A DNA stretch of 64,000 nt from Maribacter forsetii DSM 18668 (GCF_000744105.1 NZ_JQLH01000001.1:3981001-4045000), one strand, 5' to 3'; positions 35,383 through 44,084 are shown, numbered from the stretch's first letter. A program made the numbers and translations. The notes: a model not told the origin generated them from the sequence alone.

Positions 35383-35895
35383 ATGAAAATGACCACAAGT
35401 TTACGCATGAGAATTATACACAGATACCTAGGCTTCTTTTTAGCCGGTATCATGGCGATGTACTCCATTAGCGGAATTATAATGATCTATAGAAATACAG
35501 ATTTTCTAAAAAGTGAAAAGATCATAGAAAAACAATTAAAACCTAATTTAAAAACTGCTGAACTTAGTGGAGCATTGCGAATTAAAGGCGGTGTAAAACC
35601 TCAAAAAACCGAAGGTGATGTTGTTTACTTTAAGCAAGGCGAATACAATACCGCAACAGGTATGGCGACCATTAAAAAAATGGAGCTTCCTTTTATTTTG
35701 GATAAGATGGAACACTTACATAAAGCAACTACGAATAGCCCCGTATATTTTCTGAACATATTTTTCGGACTTTCACTATTATTTTTCGTGGTGTCTTCCT
35801 TTTGGATGTTCATGCCTAAAACTACTGTATTTAAAAAAGGATTATACTTTTCACTTGGTGGTATCGTTCTAACCATTATTTTGCTGTTCGTGTAA
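35383..35895 (+). CDS. PepSY-type membrane protein
   Basis: 170 residues from the ATG at 35383 (MKMTTSLRMRIIHRYLGFF). An in-frame start 45 bases upstream is less likely because it covers promoter-like DNA (TATTTTTG). Membrane segments at about 14-34, 122-142 and 148-168, with a small periplasmic part that contains the repeat-like GEYNTATGMATIKKMELP. The RIIHRYLGFFLAGIMAMYSISGIIM start matches the PepSY-associated membrane family. Role unknown; many relatives are linked to iron uptake or reductases. No partner gene adjacent. Confidence 0.7.
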   Translation: MKMTTSLRMRIIHRYLGFFLAGIMAMYSISGIIMIYRNTDFLKSEKIIEKQLKPNLKTAELSGALRIKGGVKPQKTEGDVVYFKQGEYNTATGMATIKKMELPFILDKMEHLHKATTNSPVYFLNIFFGLSLLFFVVSSFWMFMPKTTVFKKGLYFSLGGIVLTIILLFV

Positions 35896-35981
35896 CAGCA
35901 TAAGATTAATATTTAATCCGCTTTAAAGACATTTCTTTAAAGTGGATTTTTTGGTTTTGATAAACACTGTAACCATCAAGA

Positions 35982-37190
35982 ACCCACCCCTAGCCCCTCC
36001 GAGGAGGGGAATAGTTTCTGACATGTAATTAACTTTGTAGATAAAACAGACGAAGTAACTCTTATAAAAATGCAACTCCCCAACAACCAATAAACCCGCA
36101 AACAATAACGAAAACCTCCCCACTCGGGAGGGGATTGAGGGGTGGGTAATCGCGCGATGAAGATTGCATTGAACATTCTAACTCAAAAGAACCCACCCCT
36201 AGCCCCTCCAAGGAGGGGATTGAGGGGTGGGTGCTACGGTGATGATGATTGCATTGAACATACTAACTCAAAAAGACCCACCCCTAGCCCCTCCCAAGAG
36301 GGGAACAGATAGTGACTGTGACTAAGCTTCATAGATTAAGACCATATATCAATAACAAACTGCGCGTGGGCACCCTTTAGGGTTGGGGCGAGCGCCGTCA
36401 TTACAAAAACCCAACTCCCCGACGAACCAATAAACCCACAACCAAAAACGAAAACCTCCCCTCTTGGGAGGGGATTGAGAGGTGGGTGATCGGGCGATGA
36501 AGATTTTATTAAACATACTAACTGAAAAGAATCCACCCCTAGCCCCTCCATGGAGGGGAACAGTTTCTGACTTGAAACAAACTTTGTAGATAAAACAGAC
36601 GAAGTAACTCTTATTAAAACGCAACTCCCCAACAACCAACTAACTCACAACTAAAAACGAAAACCTCCCCTCTCGGGAGGGGATTGAGGGGTGGGTGATC
36701 GGGCGATGAAGATTTCATTGAACATACTAACTCAAAAGAACCCACCCCTAGCCCCTCCATGGAGGGGAATAGTTTCTGACTTGAAACAAACTTTGTAGAT
36801 AAAACAGACGAAGTAACTCTTATTAAAACGCAACTCCCCAACAACCAACTAACTCACAACTAAAAACGAAAACCTCCCCTCTCGGGAGGGGATTGAGGGG
36901 TGGGTGATCGGGTGATGAAGATTGCATTGAACATTCTAACTAAAAAGAACCCACCCCTAGCCCCTCCGAGGAGGGGAATAGTTTCTGACTTGAAACAAAC
37001 TTTGTAGATAAAACAGACGAAGTAACTCTTATAAAAACGCAACTCCCCAACAACCAACTAACTCACAACTAAAAACGAAAACATCCCCTCTTGGGAGGGG
37101 ATTGAGGGGTGGGTAATTGCGTGACGAAGATTTCATTAAACATACTAACTCAAAAGGACCCACCCCTGACCCCTCCGAGGAGGGGAATAA
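35982..37190. repeat. GC-rich inverted repeat array 1
   Basis: Seven copies of an inward-type block (A: ACCCACCCCTAGCCCCTCC followed by a short GAGGAGGGG hairpin half) alternate with blocks of the opposite sense (B: CTCCCCTCTCGGGAGGGG, then a few bases and GGGGTGGGT). A and B are inverted copies of each other, about 30 bp. From A to B is about 165 bp; from B to the next A is about 43 bp. Between 36529 and 37157 the A-plus-B unit repeats almost identically three times with a period of 209-210 bp. At 36190-36231 A and B are fused into one long palindrome. Confidence 0.9.
36368..36393. repeat. GGGCACCC secondary repeat, copy 1
   Basis: GGGCACCCTTTAGGGTTGGG followed by GCGAGC; contains the hairpin CCCTTTAGGG. 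It lies inside the long spacer of an array unit. Copies 2 to 4 are at 41165-41190, 41423-41448 and 42315-42340. Confidence 0.75.
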
Positions 37191-37341
37191 TCAATGCCTT
37201 TTATTAAACTTTTTAAGTCAAACTTTGGTATCTTGCCATAGCCAATAAAGTCCACTCCCCTAATGCTTTATAATACTATTTTCATCAAAGAACTATTGCT
37301 ATTGTATTCTTTGAAAAAAACTATATAAAACCAAACTCTAT

Positions 37342-38616
37342 ATGAAACAATTGTTATCCCTCCTTCTCCTTTTAACAGCGACATTATCCGCAATTGCACA
37401 ATCAAAACTGATTAAAGCAGATTCGTACTTAGATGTCAGAACCGGAAAATTAATTTCTCCGGCTAATCTGCTTATCGAAAATGGAACCATAAAATCTATT
37501 AATGCAAAGGTATTGCCGGAAGGTGTTGAAACTGTAGACTTAATGGGTAAAATACTATTACCGGGTCTTATGGATATGCACGTGCATTTAGATGGCGATT
37601 TTAGAGGTAGCTGGGACTATGTCTATAAGGAAAGTGCTAGTCAAGGTACTGTAAGGGCTGTGGTCAACGCAGAAAAAACGTTAATGGCCGGTTTCACTAC
37701 CATAAGAAGCATAGGGCAATTACATATTACACCTGAGCTTATTGATGTTGCCGTTTCTGAAGCTTCTGATAAAGGGATGATAGCCGCACCTAGAATTATC
37801 CCATCGGGACATATGATTTCTATAAGTGGCGGACACGGAGATATTTCTTTGGGGCTGGCAGAAGGTTTAGTTACCGTTGGTCCAAATGACGGAATCATCA
37901 ACGGAAAATATGATGCCATCGAAGCGGTACGCTATCAAATTAAGCACGGTGCCAAATTCATTAAAATGCATGCTACAGCAGGCGTACTTTCTATGGAAGA
38001 TGCCATTGGCGCACAACAGCTAAGTAATGAAGAAATGAAGACCATTGTAGATGAAGCTGCAAGACACCATATAAAAGTTGCTGCACACGCACATGGTACC
38101 GAAGGTATCAAAGAAGCTATAAAAGCTGGTGTGTATTCTATTGAGCACGGATCTATTATTGATGATGAAGGTATTCAGTTAATGAAAGAAAATGGTGTTT
38201 ACCTAGTACCAACGAGAGGGCTCGCTACCATAATTGAGCCTATGATAGACAAAATGGATCCTGTTATGGCCGGCAAAGCAAACTATGTAATGCCTATAGC
38301 TAAACAAAATCTTACAAAAGCTATTAAAGCAGATGTAAAAATTGCCTTTGGTACAGATACCCCGATCATACCTCATGGTAAAAATGCCATTGAATTCGCA
38401 GCATTAATTGACTGTGGTATGAGTACTAAAGAAGCAATTAAAACGGCTACTACCAATAGTGCAGAAATGCTAGGGCTTACTGATCGTGGTGAAGTAAAAG
38501 AAGGTTTACTGGCAGATATTATTGCCGTAGATGCTAACCCTATAAATGATATTTCCACTTTAGAGAATGTAAAATTTGTTATGAAAGACGGAGTCATTTA
38601 TAAGAATGAAAAGTAA
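37342..38616 (+). CDS. Secreted amidohydrolase family protein
   Basis: 424 residues with a signal peptide (about 1-19, ending AIAQ). Metal-dependent amidohydrolase of the imidazolonepropionase/prolidase-like group: metal ligands His80 and His82 (MDMHVHLDG), Lys208 (KFIKMHATAG, possibly carboxylated), His249/His251 (AAHAHG), His269 (SIEHGS) and Asp339 (FGTDTP). Periplasmic or secreted peptide or amide hydrolysis is likely; the substrate is unknown. It lies between repeat arrays 1 and 2, followed 139 bp later by a secreted serine hydrolase. Confidence 0.9.
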   Translation: MKQLLSLLLLLTATLSAIAQSKLIKADSYLDVRTGKLISPANLLIENGTIKSINAKVLPEGVETVDLMGKILLPGLMDMHVHLDGDFRGSWDYVYKESASQGTVRAVVNAEKTLMAGFTTIRSIGQLHITPELIDVAVSEASDKGMIAAPRIIPSGHMISISGGHGDISLGLAEGLVTVGPNDGIINGKYDAIEAVRYQIKHGAKFIKMHATAGVLSMEDAIGAQQLSNEEMKTIVDEAARHHIKVAAHAHGTEGIKEAIKAGVYSIEHGSIIDDEGIQLMKENGVYLVPTRGLATIIEPMIDKMDPVMAGKANYVMPIAKQNLTKAIKADVKIAFGTDTPIIPHGKNAIEFAALIDCGMSTKEAIKTATTNSAEMLGLTDRGEVKEGLLADIIAVDANPINDISTLENVKFVMKDGVIYKNEK

Positions 38617-38755
38617 ATAACCTCGGGGCAAGCCCGCGATATATTGAATTGAAAATTATTAAAATTTACTCTCAAGAGTCGGAGCATTTAAATCACGATT
38701 ATCGAGTAGAAGCCAATTGTTGGTACTATAGTCAATCAATTAAAAAACGAACATC

Positions 38756-40516
38756 ATGAAATCATCGCATCACAAATCAATCAAGACACTTCTTTTATGC
38801 TTTTTAGCATTATTATTTACGGGCACCATGGCATTTGGCCAAACGAACGCCGAACAGATAGATGAGCTTTTAAAGGAATATCTAGCCTATAATAAATTCA
38901 ATGGTTCTGCTCTAGTTGCCAAAGATGGAAAGGTCATTTTCAAAAAAGGATATGGAATGGCGAATATGGAATGGGATATTCCCAACAGCCCCAATACCAA
39001 ACATCGCCTAGGTTCTGTGACCAAACAATTTACCGCCATGCTTATTCTACAATTGGCAGCAGAAGGTAAACTAGATTTACAGGTACCTATTACTACCTAC
39101 TTACCAGAGTACCCAAAAGAAAACGGAGACAAAATTACCACCCATCATTTATTAACCCATACTTCTGGTATACCGAACTACACGTCATTTCCCAATTTTT
39201 TCGAAGACGTAAGTAGAGACCCATACACCCCAGAAAAGTTTATCAAAAAGTTTCAAGATATGGAGCTAGAGTTTAATCCCGGCGAAAAGTTCAATTACAG
39301 CAACTCCGGTTATTTTTTATTGGGAGTACTTATTGAAAAACTATCCGGTAAAACGTATGAAGAAATGCTAGACGAGAAGATATTTTTTCCATTAGGCATG
39401 AAGGAATCCGGATTCGATCATCATTCAGACATCCTAAAAAATAGAGCTACAGGTTATGAGAATAATGGAAACGGATTTATCAATTCCCCTTACCTAGATA
39501 TGTCTATTCCGTATGCTGCAGGCTCGCTATACGCTACCGTAGAAGATTTATACCTGTGGGACCAAGCATTGTATACCAATAAATTATTATCCCAAGAATA
39601 TATGGATATGTATTTTAAACCACATATACCCGCTTTCGGCAGTTTTCATTATGCCTACGGCTGGATGGTTGGTAATGAAGCCCTAGGTAACACAACCGAT
39701 AGTATAGCAGTAATTACCCATGGTGGCGGTATTAACGGATTCAATACACAAATTTCAAGACAGCTTTCAGACAAGTCATTGATTGTGCTTTTAAATAATA
39801 CCGGTGGTGCCCCATTAGGTAAAATCACACAATCGATTCTTGGTATTATAAACGATAAAAGTTATGACCACCCTAAAACTCCATTGGCATCTAAACTTTT
39901 AGAGATCATAGAAACGAAAGGTATTGATGCAGGGGTTGCGTATTTTGAAAAGAATAAGGACAACAAAGATTTTGATGTCAATGAAAATGAGATGAACCAA
40001 ACGGGATATCAACTATTAGGATCTAACAAAATCAAAGAAGCAATTCAAGTTTTTAAACTGAACGTAGACGCGTATCCAAAATCTGCCAATGTATATGATA
40101 GTTATGCCGAAGCATTAATGAAATCTGGAGATAACAAAGGTGCAATAGAGAACTACACAAAAGCAGCAGAAATGAATCCTGGTAATGAAAATGCCATAGA
40201 CATGCTTACAAAATTAGGTGTCGATACCAGTAACTTAACAAAAGAGTTCGAAGTACCAGAGGCACTATTAGAAAGCTACATAGGTGTCTATGAATTAATG
40301 CCCACTTTTAAAATTACCATAACCAAAGAAGGCAAGCAATTAAAAGCACAAGCAACAGGGCAGCAGATGTTGGATATTCTCGCCAAATCGAACGATACTT
40401 TTTACTTAAAAGAAGTTGCTGCTCAAATTCAGTTTTTTAAAGATGAAAACGGAGCAATTGAAAGTTTAACTCTATTTCAAAACGGGCAAGAAATGAATGG
40501 TAAGAAGGTGGAATAG
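38756..40516 (+). CDS. Secreted serine hydrolase (beta-lactamase fold) with TPR region
   Basis: 586 residues, signal peptide ending near residue 29 (AFGQ). Residues 35-380 are a class C beta-lactamase/DD-peptidase-like domain: SxxK motif Ser87-Val-Thr-Lys90, Tyr181-Ser-Asn183, and HGGG near 324. Residues 425-480 contain tetratricopeptide-like repeats (AIQVFKLNVDAYPKSANVYDSYAEAL), and the last 90 residues are a small beta domain (EALLESYIGVYELMPTFKITI) of the DUF3471 type. Typical of Bacteroidota; the natural substrate is unknown and resistance should not be inferred. Repeat array 2 starts 23 bp after its stop. Confidence 0.88.
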   Translation: MKSSHHKSIKTLLLCFLALLFTGTMAFGQTNAEQIDELLKEYLAYNKFNGSALVAKDGKVIFKKGYGMANMEWDIPNSPNTKHRLGSVTKQFTAMLILQLAAEGKLDLQVPITTYLPEYPKENGDKITTHHLLTHTSGIPNYTSFPNFFEDVSRDPYTPEKFIKKFQDMELEFNPGEKFNYSNSGYFLLGVLIEKLSGKTYEEMLDEKIFFPLGMKESGFDHHSDILKNRATGYENNGNGFINSPYLDMSIPYAAGSLYATVEDLYLWDQALYTNKLLSQEYMDMYFKPHIPAFGSFHYAYGWMVGNEALGNTTDSIAVITHGGGINGFNTQISRQLSDKSLIVLLNNTGGAPLGKITQSILGIINDKSYDHPKTPLASKLLEIIETKGIDAGVAYFEKNKDNKDFDVNENEMNQTGYQLLGSNKIKEAIQVFKLNVDAYPKSANVYDSYAEALMKSGDNKGAIENYTKAAEMNPGNENAIDMLTKLGVDTSNLTKEFEVPEALLESYIGVYELMPTFKITITKEGKQLKAQATGQQMLDILAKSNDTFYLKEVAAQIQFFKDENGAIESLTLFQNGQEMNGKKVE

Positions 40517-40538
40517 TGTGAGATTATTTAGTTTTATC

Positions 40539-40693
40539 ACCCACCCCTAGCCCCTCCCAAGAGGGGAACAGCTAGCGTCTTGAATTAAAATATATTCTAA
40601 GAATAATTTTATGAAAACAGAAGTTTCAACTAACTCTAATTTCGCAATCAATAACGTACTTCTCCCCTCTTGGGAGGGGATTAAGGGGTGGGT
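40539..40693. repeat. GC-rich inverted repeat unit 2 (left of DUF559 gene)
   Basis: One A block (40539-40569, ACCCACCCCTAGCCCCTCC with CAAGAGGGG) and one B block (40662-40693, ending GGGGTGGGT) separated by a 92-bp spacer unlike the spacer of the other arrays. The DUF559 start codon lies six bases after its end. The G-rich B block may supply the ribosome-binding purines for that gene. Confidence 0.85.
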
Positions 40694-40699
40694 CTTACG

Positions 40700-41083
40700 A
40701 TGAGAAAGATAATTCCATATAACCCAAATTTAGTTGAACTCGCTAAAACATTAAGAAATAACATGACCCTAGGTGAAATCGCGCTATGGCGAGAGATAAA
40801 AGGTAAAAAGCTAGGTCAAAAATTTAGCAGACAAATTCCTGTCGATCAATATATAGTTGATTTTTATTGCAAAGATCTTCAGCTCGCAATAGAAGTAGAT
40901 GGCAGTATTCATTTTGAAGAAGGACATGAAGAAAAAGATAAGAAACGGCAAGCACGCTTAGAATCTTTAGGTGTACATATGCTCAGGTTTTCAGATACTG
41001 ATGTGAAGAATAATTTGGGTTTTGTTTTAGAAGAGATTAAAGTAATAATTGAGAAATTAGAACAAATAAGAACCCACCCCTAG
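40700..41083 (+). CDS. DUF559 endonuclease-like protein enclosed by repeat blocks
   Basis: 127 residues from the ATG at 40700 (MRKIIPYNPNLVELAKTLRNN). DUF559 belongs to the PD-(D/E)xK/Vsr-like nuclease fold: Asp54 (YIVDFYC), Glu65 and Asp67 (AIEVDGSIHF), His71, Arg83 and the late LRFSDTDV match family motifs, so an active nuclease is likely. The start lies six bases after the B block of repeat 2, and the last four codons and stop (ACC CAC CCC TAG) are read from the A block of array 3. The gene thus fills the place that is a 43-bp spacer elsewhere in the arrays. Confidence 0.85.
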   Translation: MRKIIPYNPNLVELAKTLRNNMTLGEIALWREIKGKKLGQKFSRQIPVDQYIVDFYCKDLQLAIEVDGSIHFEEGHEEKDKKRQARLESLGVHMLRFSDTDVKNNLGFVLEEIKVIIEKLEQIRTHP

Positions 41084-41164
41084 CCCCTCCCAAGAGGGGA
41101 ACAGTTTCTGACTTGTAATTAACTTTTTTAGATTAAGACCACATAACTACACTAAACTGCCCGT

Positions 41165-41190
41165 GGGCACCCTTTAGGGTTGGGGCGAGC
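41165..41190. repeat. GGGCACCC secondary repeat, copy 2
   Basis: Same 26-bp sequence as 36368-36393, in the long spacer of the first unit of array 3, followed by GGCTGGTATTATAAAAACGC. Confidence 0.75.
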
Positions 41191-41422
41191 GGCTGGTATT
41201 ATAAAAACGCAATTCCCCAATGTAACCAACAAACCCCCATCCAAAAACGAAAACCTCCCCTCTCGGGAGGGGATTGAGGGGTGGGTGATCAGGTGATGAA
41301 GGTTTCATTAAACATTCTAACTAAAAAGAACCCACCCCTAGCCCCTCCAAGGAGGGGAATAGTTTCTTACTTATAATTAACTTTTTTAGATTAAGACCAC
41401 ATAACTACACTAAACTGCCCGT

Positions 41423-41448
41423 GGGCACCCTTTAGGGTTGGGGCGAGC
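41423..41448. repeat. GGGCACCC secondary repeat, copy 3
   Basis: Third copy of the 26-bp sequence, in the second unit of array 3, again followed by GGCTGGTATTATAAAAACGC. Confidence 0.75.
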
Positions 41449-41699
41449 GGCTGGTATTATAAAAACGCAATTCCCCAATGTAACCAACAAACCCCATCCA
41501 AAAACGAAAACCTCCCCTCTCGGGAGGGGATTGGGGTGGGTGATCGGGTGATGAAGGTTTCATTGAACATACTAACCCAAAAGAACCCACCCCTAGCCCC
41601 TCCGAGGAGGGGAACAACCGTTGACTAAAATTGAATAATTGCATACCAATACCCATTACCTCACCCAACACTGGTATCTTGCATATATAAATTACAATT

Positions 41700-41924
41700 A
41701 TGAAAATCAATTTATTGTCTTGTGATGCCCCAAGACCAGACAGAAGGGCTATTTCCAATTGTATTGTAGAGATATCAACTAACTGTAGTGCATCGTTAGC
41801 AAATGAACTTACCGATATACTTTTAGAAGGTGATGCCGTTGACATAGAATTGGATGATAAAAATACCGGTTCTGCACTACGTGCTTTGCGAAAGCTTAGT
41901 ATTGATTATGAAATTATAGAATAA
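41700..41924 (+). CDS. Hypothetical small protein
   Basis: 74 residues, MKINLLSCDAPRPDRRAIS at the start, acidic overall, no signal peptide. The C-terminal half (GDAVDIELDDKNTGSALRALRKLSIDYEIIE) reads as a compact alpha/beta segment. It looks a real gene from codon use and its independent upstream region (TATCTTGCATATATAAATTAC), but no family is recognised. It lies between repeat arrays 3 and 4. Function unknown. Confidence 0.6.
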   Translation: MKINLLSCDAPRPDRRAISNCIVEISTNCSASLANELTDILLEGDAVDIELDDKNTGSALRALRKLSIDYEIIE

Positions 41925-41972
41925 GGCGTTCTACATTCAGCTCTTGTTAGCTTGTTCGTTATAAATACTTTT

Positions 41973-42093
41973 GTCACTTCGAGTGAACTACGAGCTACAA
42001 GGAGTTTGTATCGAGAAACATTCCTGTACCAAAGGGTTCTCGATACAATTTTAAGTTTCCATTGCATTAAAACTTAAAACCACTCGAACTGAC
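41973..42093. repeat. Long imperfect palindrome with TTGTATCGAGAA arms
   Basis: Outer arms GTCACTTCGAGTG (41973-41985) and CACTCGAACTGAC (42081-42093) match at 12 of 13 positions; inner arms TTGTATCGAGAA (42006-42017) and TTCTCGATACAA (42037-42048) match exactly. TTTTAAGTTT and AAACTTAAAA inside form another stem. This is a known kind of dispersed Flavobacteriia repeat (recalled knowledge). A partial second copy of the left arm occurs at about 42145-42186. Confidence 0.85.
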
Positions 42094-42223
42094 AATGCGT
42101 ATTCAATTCAATAAATGTTAGCCCTTTCGTTCTAAGTAACATTGTCACTTCGAGTGAATTTTCGAAGAATGAGAAAATTTGTATCGAAAACTCGCTTGTC
42201 ACCATCTCGCAACTTACCAAAAT

Positions 42224-42850
42224 ACCCACCCCTAGCCCCTCCCAAGAGGGGAACAGTTTCTGACTTTGAATAAACTTTTTAGATAAAACCACTTATTAAC
42301 ATCAAACTGCGCGCGGGCACCCTTTAGGGTTGGGGCGAGCGCTGGCATTATGAAAACGCATTTCCCCAACCACCAAAAAACCCGCAACCAATAACGAAAA
42401 CCTCCCCTCTTGGGAGGGATTGAGGGGTGGGTGCTACGGTGATGATGATTGCATTGAACATACTAACCCAAAAGAACCCACCCCTAGTCCCTCCAAGGAC
42501 GGGAACAGTTTCTGACTTTTAATAAACCTTGTAGATAAAACAGACGTAGTAACTCTTATAAAAACGCATCTCCCAAGCACCAAAAAACACACAACCAAAA
42601 ACGAAAACCTCCCCTCTTGGGAGGGGATTGAGGGGTGGGTGCTACGGTGATGATGATTGCATTGAATATTCTAACTCAAAAGAACCCACCCCTAGCCCCT
42701 CCCAAGAGGGGAACAGTTTCTGACTTAAAACAAACTTTGTAGATAAATCAGACGAAGTAACTCTTATAAAAACCCAACTCCCCAACCACAAACAACCTCA
42801 CAACCAAAAACGTAATTCTCCCCTCTTGGGAGGGGACCAAAGGGGTGGGT
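42224..42850. repeat. GC-rich inverted repeat array 4
   Basis: A blocks begin near 42224, 42477 and 42686, and B blocks end near 42431, 42640 and 42850. The two later A-to-A spacings are about 209 bp, equal to the period in array 1, and the spacer text (AACTCTTATAAAAACGC, CAACCAAAAACG) matches array 1. Several blocks carry substitutions or a missing G, so this array looks older. Confidence 0.9.
42315..42340. repeat. GGGCACCC secondary repeat, copy 4
   Basis: Fourth copy of the 26-bp sequence, in the first unit of array 4, followed by GCTGGCATTATGAAAACGC. Confidence 0.75.
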
Positions 42851-42913
42851 GCTACGGTGTACTCGTTTTAACTACAAACGCAGCTCGTTATATTCTCTAT
42901 ACACCCACTATAT

Positions 42914-42947
42914 TTTTCTTACAGTTTTACGGAAACCCGTAAGAAAA
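42914..42947. repeat. Hairpin upstream of accessory gene A
   Basis: Perfect 9-bp arms TTTTCTTAC and GTAAGAAAA around a 16-base loop that itself contains TTACGG and CCGTAA, so two alternative stems can form. May be a terminator remnant or border of the accessory segment. Confidence 0.4.
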
Positions 42948-43053
42948 TATACCACAAACTTCTTTATATTGCAGTACCAAGCAAAGTTTACTCCCCCCTA
43001 TCGCTTTAGCTGAAATATTGCACATATACCATACTATTTACAAATATGTGTAA

Positions 43054-44049
43054 TTGTGCACATACACAATTGTTACAAAACATTTAAAAGAAACATTGAG
43101 ACCACCAAAACTAACAGACAAGCAAAAAGATAGATTACGGATTTTAGAACCGAAATTAAAAATTGCTATTGCGGACAGAGATTTTGAAACAGCAAAGAGG
43201 TTGGTCGTGGACTTACAAACTGTTCTTCGTAAAACTGGACACTTAACAAGACTTCTGCAATCAAAAAATAGACTTTATGAATTGGCTTTGGAACTTGATG
43301 AGCTAGAGTTTGCGATTAGAGGCTTGGAAGGAAACAGAAAATTGGTTTCGGATAGAACAAGACTATATTTGGAAGCTACTGCGCTTCTGGCTATTTGTTA
43401 TCTGCGAAAAGAAGAAATAGAGAAAGCTAAACCATTGATAAAAGAAGTTCTTCACAATGATTCAGTCATAAAATCTGAACGCACTAGAAGTAAATTTAGA
43501 AAGGAAATTATAGACCGATTTAATGAAGAAACCGCATTGTATTCATTAAAAAACAAAGAAGAAGAGCAATTCACCGAGGAAGAACTAGAAAAAGAAATAG
43601 TTAAACTTGTTACAAGAAAAACTGAATCTGAAATCTATCTTTCGTTAGGCAGAAGCGTTCCCCAACACACTAAATATTTATTATTTCAAGTACACGAGTT
43701 TTCAACTAAACAGCTTCCTTCTGCTGAAAGATTAGCTTTACCAAGCCCAGAAGAAAAAATTAAAGATAAAGAAGTTGGTAAGACTGTATTTCAATCAGTC
43801 AAAAGAGTTTTGTATAATTCTCTTTGTGACCCAAAAAGTGAAATTTATCAAGTTTGGTTTAAAAACGGAATGGGAATGGTTTTAAGCAAAAATTACATCA
43901 GAAGTGCAGTAATCGCTTGTTTAGCTAGTCTAGGAATTGGGATAAAAATGATTTCGGCAACAATAATCGCTTTAATTATGAAATTCGGACTTGAAGTTTA
44001 TTGCGAAAAATATAAACCAGCTGATTTAATGGAATTACGTGGAAAATAA
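43054..44049 (+). CDS. Accessory protein A of unknown function, non-ATG start
   Basis: Up to 331 residues. The frame has a stop (TAA) right before 43054 and no ATG until residue 274, so the start must be TTG at 43054 or TTG at 43096, or the 5' end has been lost. Residues 20-150 are helical (LTDKQKDRLRILEPKLKIAIADRDFETAK resembles a UvrB/UvrC-type helical pair; weak). A hydrophobic C-terminal stretch (SAVIACLASLGIGIKMISATIIALIMKFG, about 285-315) could enter a membrane. No family recognised. Bounded by ATTGTTACAAAAC (43069-43081) and its reverse complement (44055-44067). Confidence 0.6.
   Translation: MCTYTIVTKHLKETLRPPKLTDKQKDRLRILEPKLKIAIADRDFETAKRLVVDLQTVLRKTGHLTRLLQSKNRLYELALELDELEFAIRGLEGNRKLVSDRTRLYLEATALLAICYLRKEEIEKAKPLIKEVLHNDSVIKSERTRSKFRKEIIDRFNEETALYSLKNKEEEQFTEEELEKEIVKLVTRKTESEIYLSLGRSVPQHTKYLLFQVHEFSTKQLPSAERLALPSPEEKIKDKEVGKTVFQSVKRVLYNSLCDPKSEIYQVWFKNGMGMVLSKNYIRSAVIACLASLGIGIKMISATIIALIMKFGLEVYCEKYKPADLMELRGK
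43069..43081. repeat. 13-bp inverted repeat, left of gene A
   Basis: ATTGTTACAAAAC; its exact reverse complement GTTTTGTAACAAT lies at 44055-44067, six bases after the gene A stop. The left copy is inside the longest reading of gene A, so it favours the later TTG start at 43096. Confidence 0.5.
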
Positions 44050-44054
44050 AAAAC

Positions 44055-44084
44055 GTTTTGTAACAATGTATAACCGTTAGCTGT
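44055..44084. repeat. Junction between genes A and B
   Basis: Contains GTTTTGTAACAAT (pairs with 43069-43081), overlapping TAACAATGTATAA (44061-44073, direct copy at 45926-45938) and then GTTAGCTGT (44076-44084, reverse complement ACAGCTAAC at 45921-45929). The density of matching words at both borders suggests a recombination junction. Confidence 0.5.

Larger units (their letters stand above)
35896..37341. other. Non-coding region with repeat array 1
   Basis: 1446 bases without a supported gene. Most of it (35982-37190) is the first GC-rich repeat array. Short open frames on the minus strand here are repeat sequence read as protein and are not genes. The last 150 bases before 37342 are ordinary AT-rich upstream DNA. 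Confidence 0.8.
41072..41614. repeat. GC-rich inverted repeat array 3
   Basis: Three A blocks (from 41072, 41332 and 41586) and two B blocks (ending near 41286 and 41540). The two A-to-B units are close copies (both contain the GGGCACCC secondary repeat and a GGCTGGTATTATAAAAACGC segment) with a period of about 258 bp. The first A block overlaps the DUF559 stop codon. Confidence 0.9.
41925..43053. other. Non-coding repeat region before the accessory genes
   Basis: About 1.1 kb without a supported gene. It holds the palindrome at 41973-42093, a partial second copy, repeat array 4, and a hairpin TTTTCTTAC...GTAAGAAAA at 42914-42947. The final 100 bases before the next gene are AT-rich. Confidence 0.75.

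Noticed and set aside
35923..37057. Several 65-99 codon minus-strand open frames with similar protein sequences
   Set aside because: They are translations of the repeat units (same peptide text repeated in different frames), with no ribosome sites; not genes.
35982..37190. Possible CRISPR array
   Set aside because: The repeat period is about 209 bp, the 'spacers' are themselves repeated and the blocks alternate in orientation. CRISPR needs short direct repeats with unique spacers; no cas genes are present.
41432..41845. 137-codon minus-strand frame in array 3
   Set aside because: Half repeat text and half antisense to the small gene at 41700; no support as a gene.
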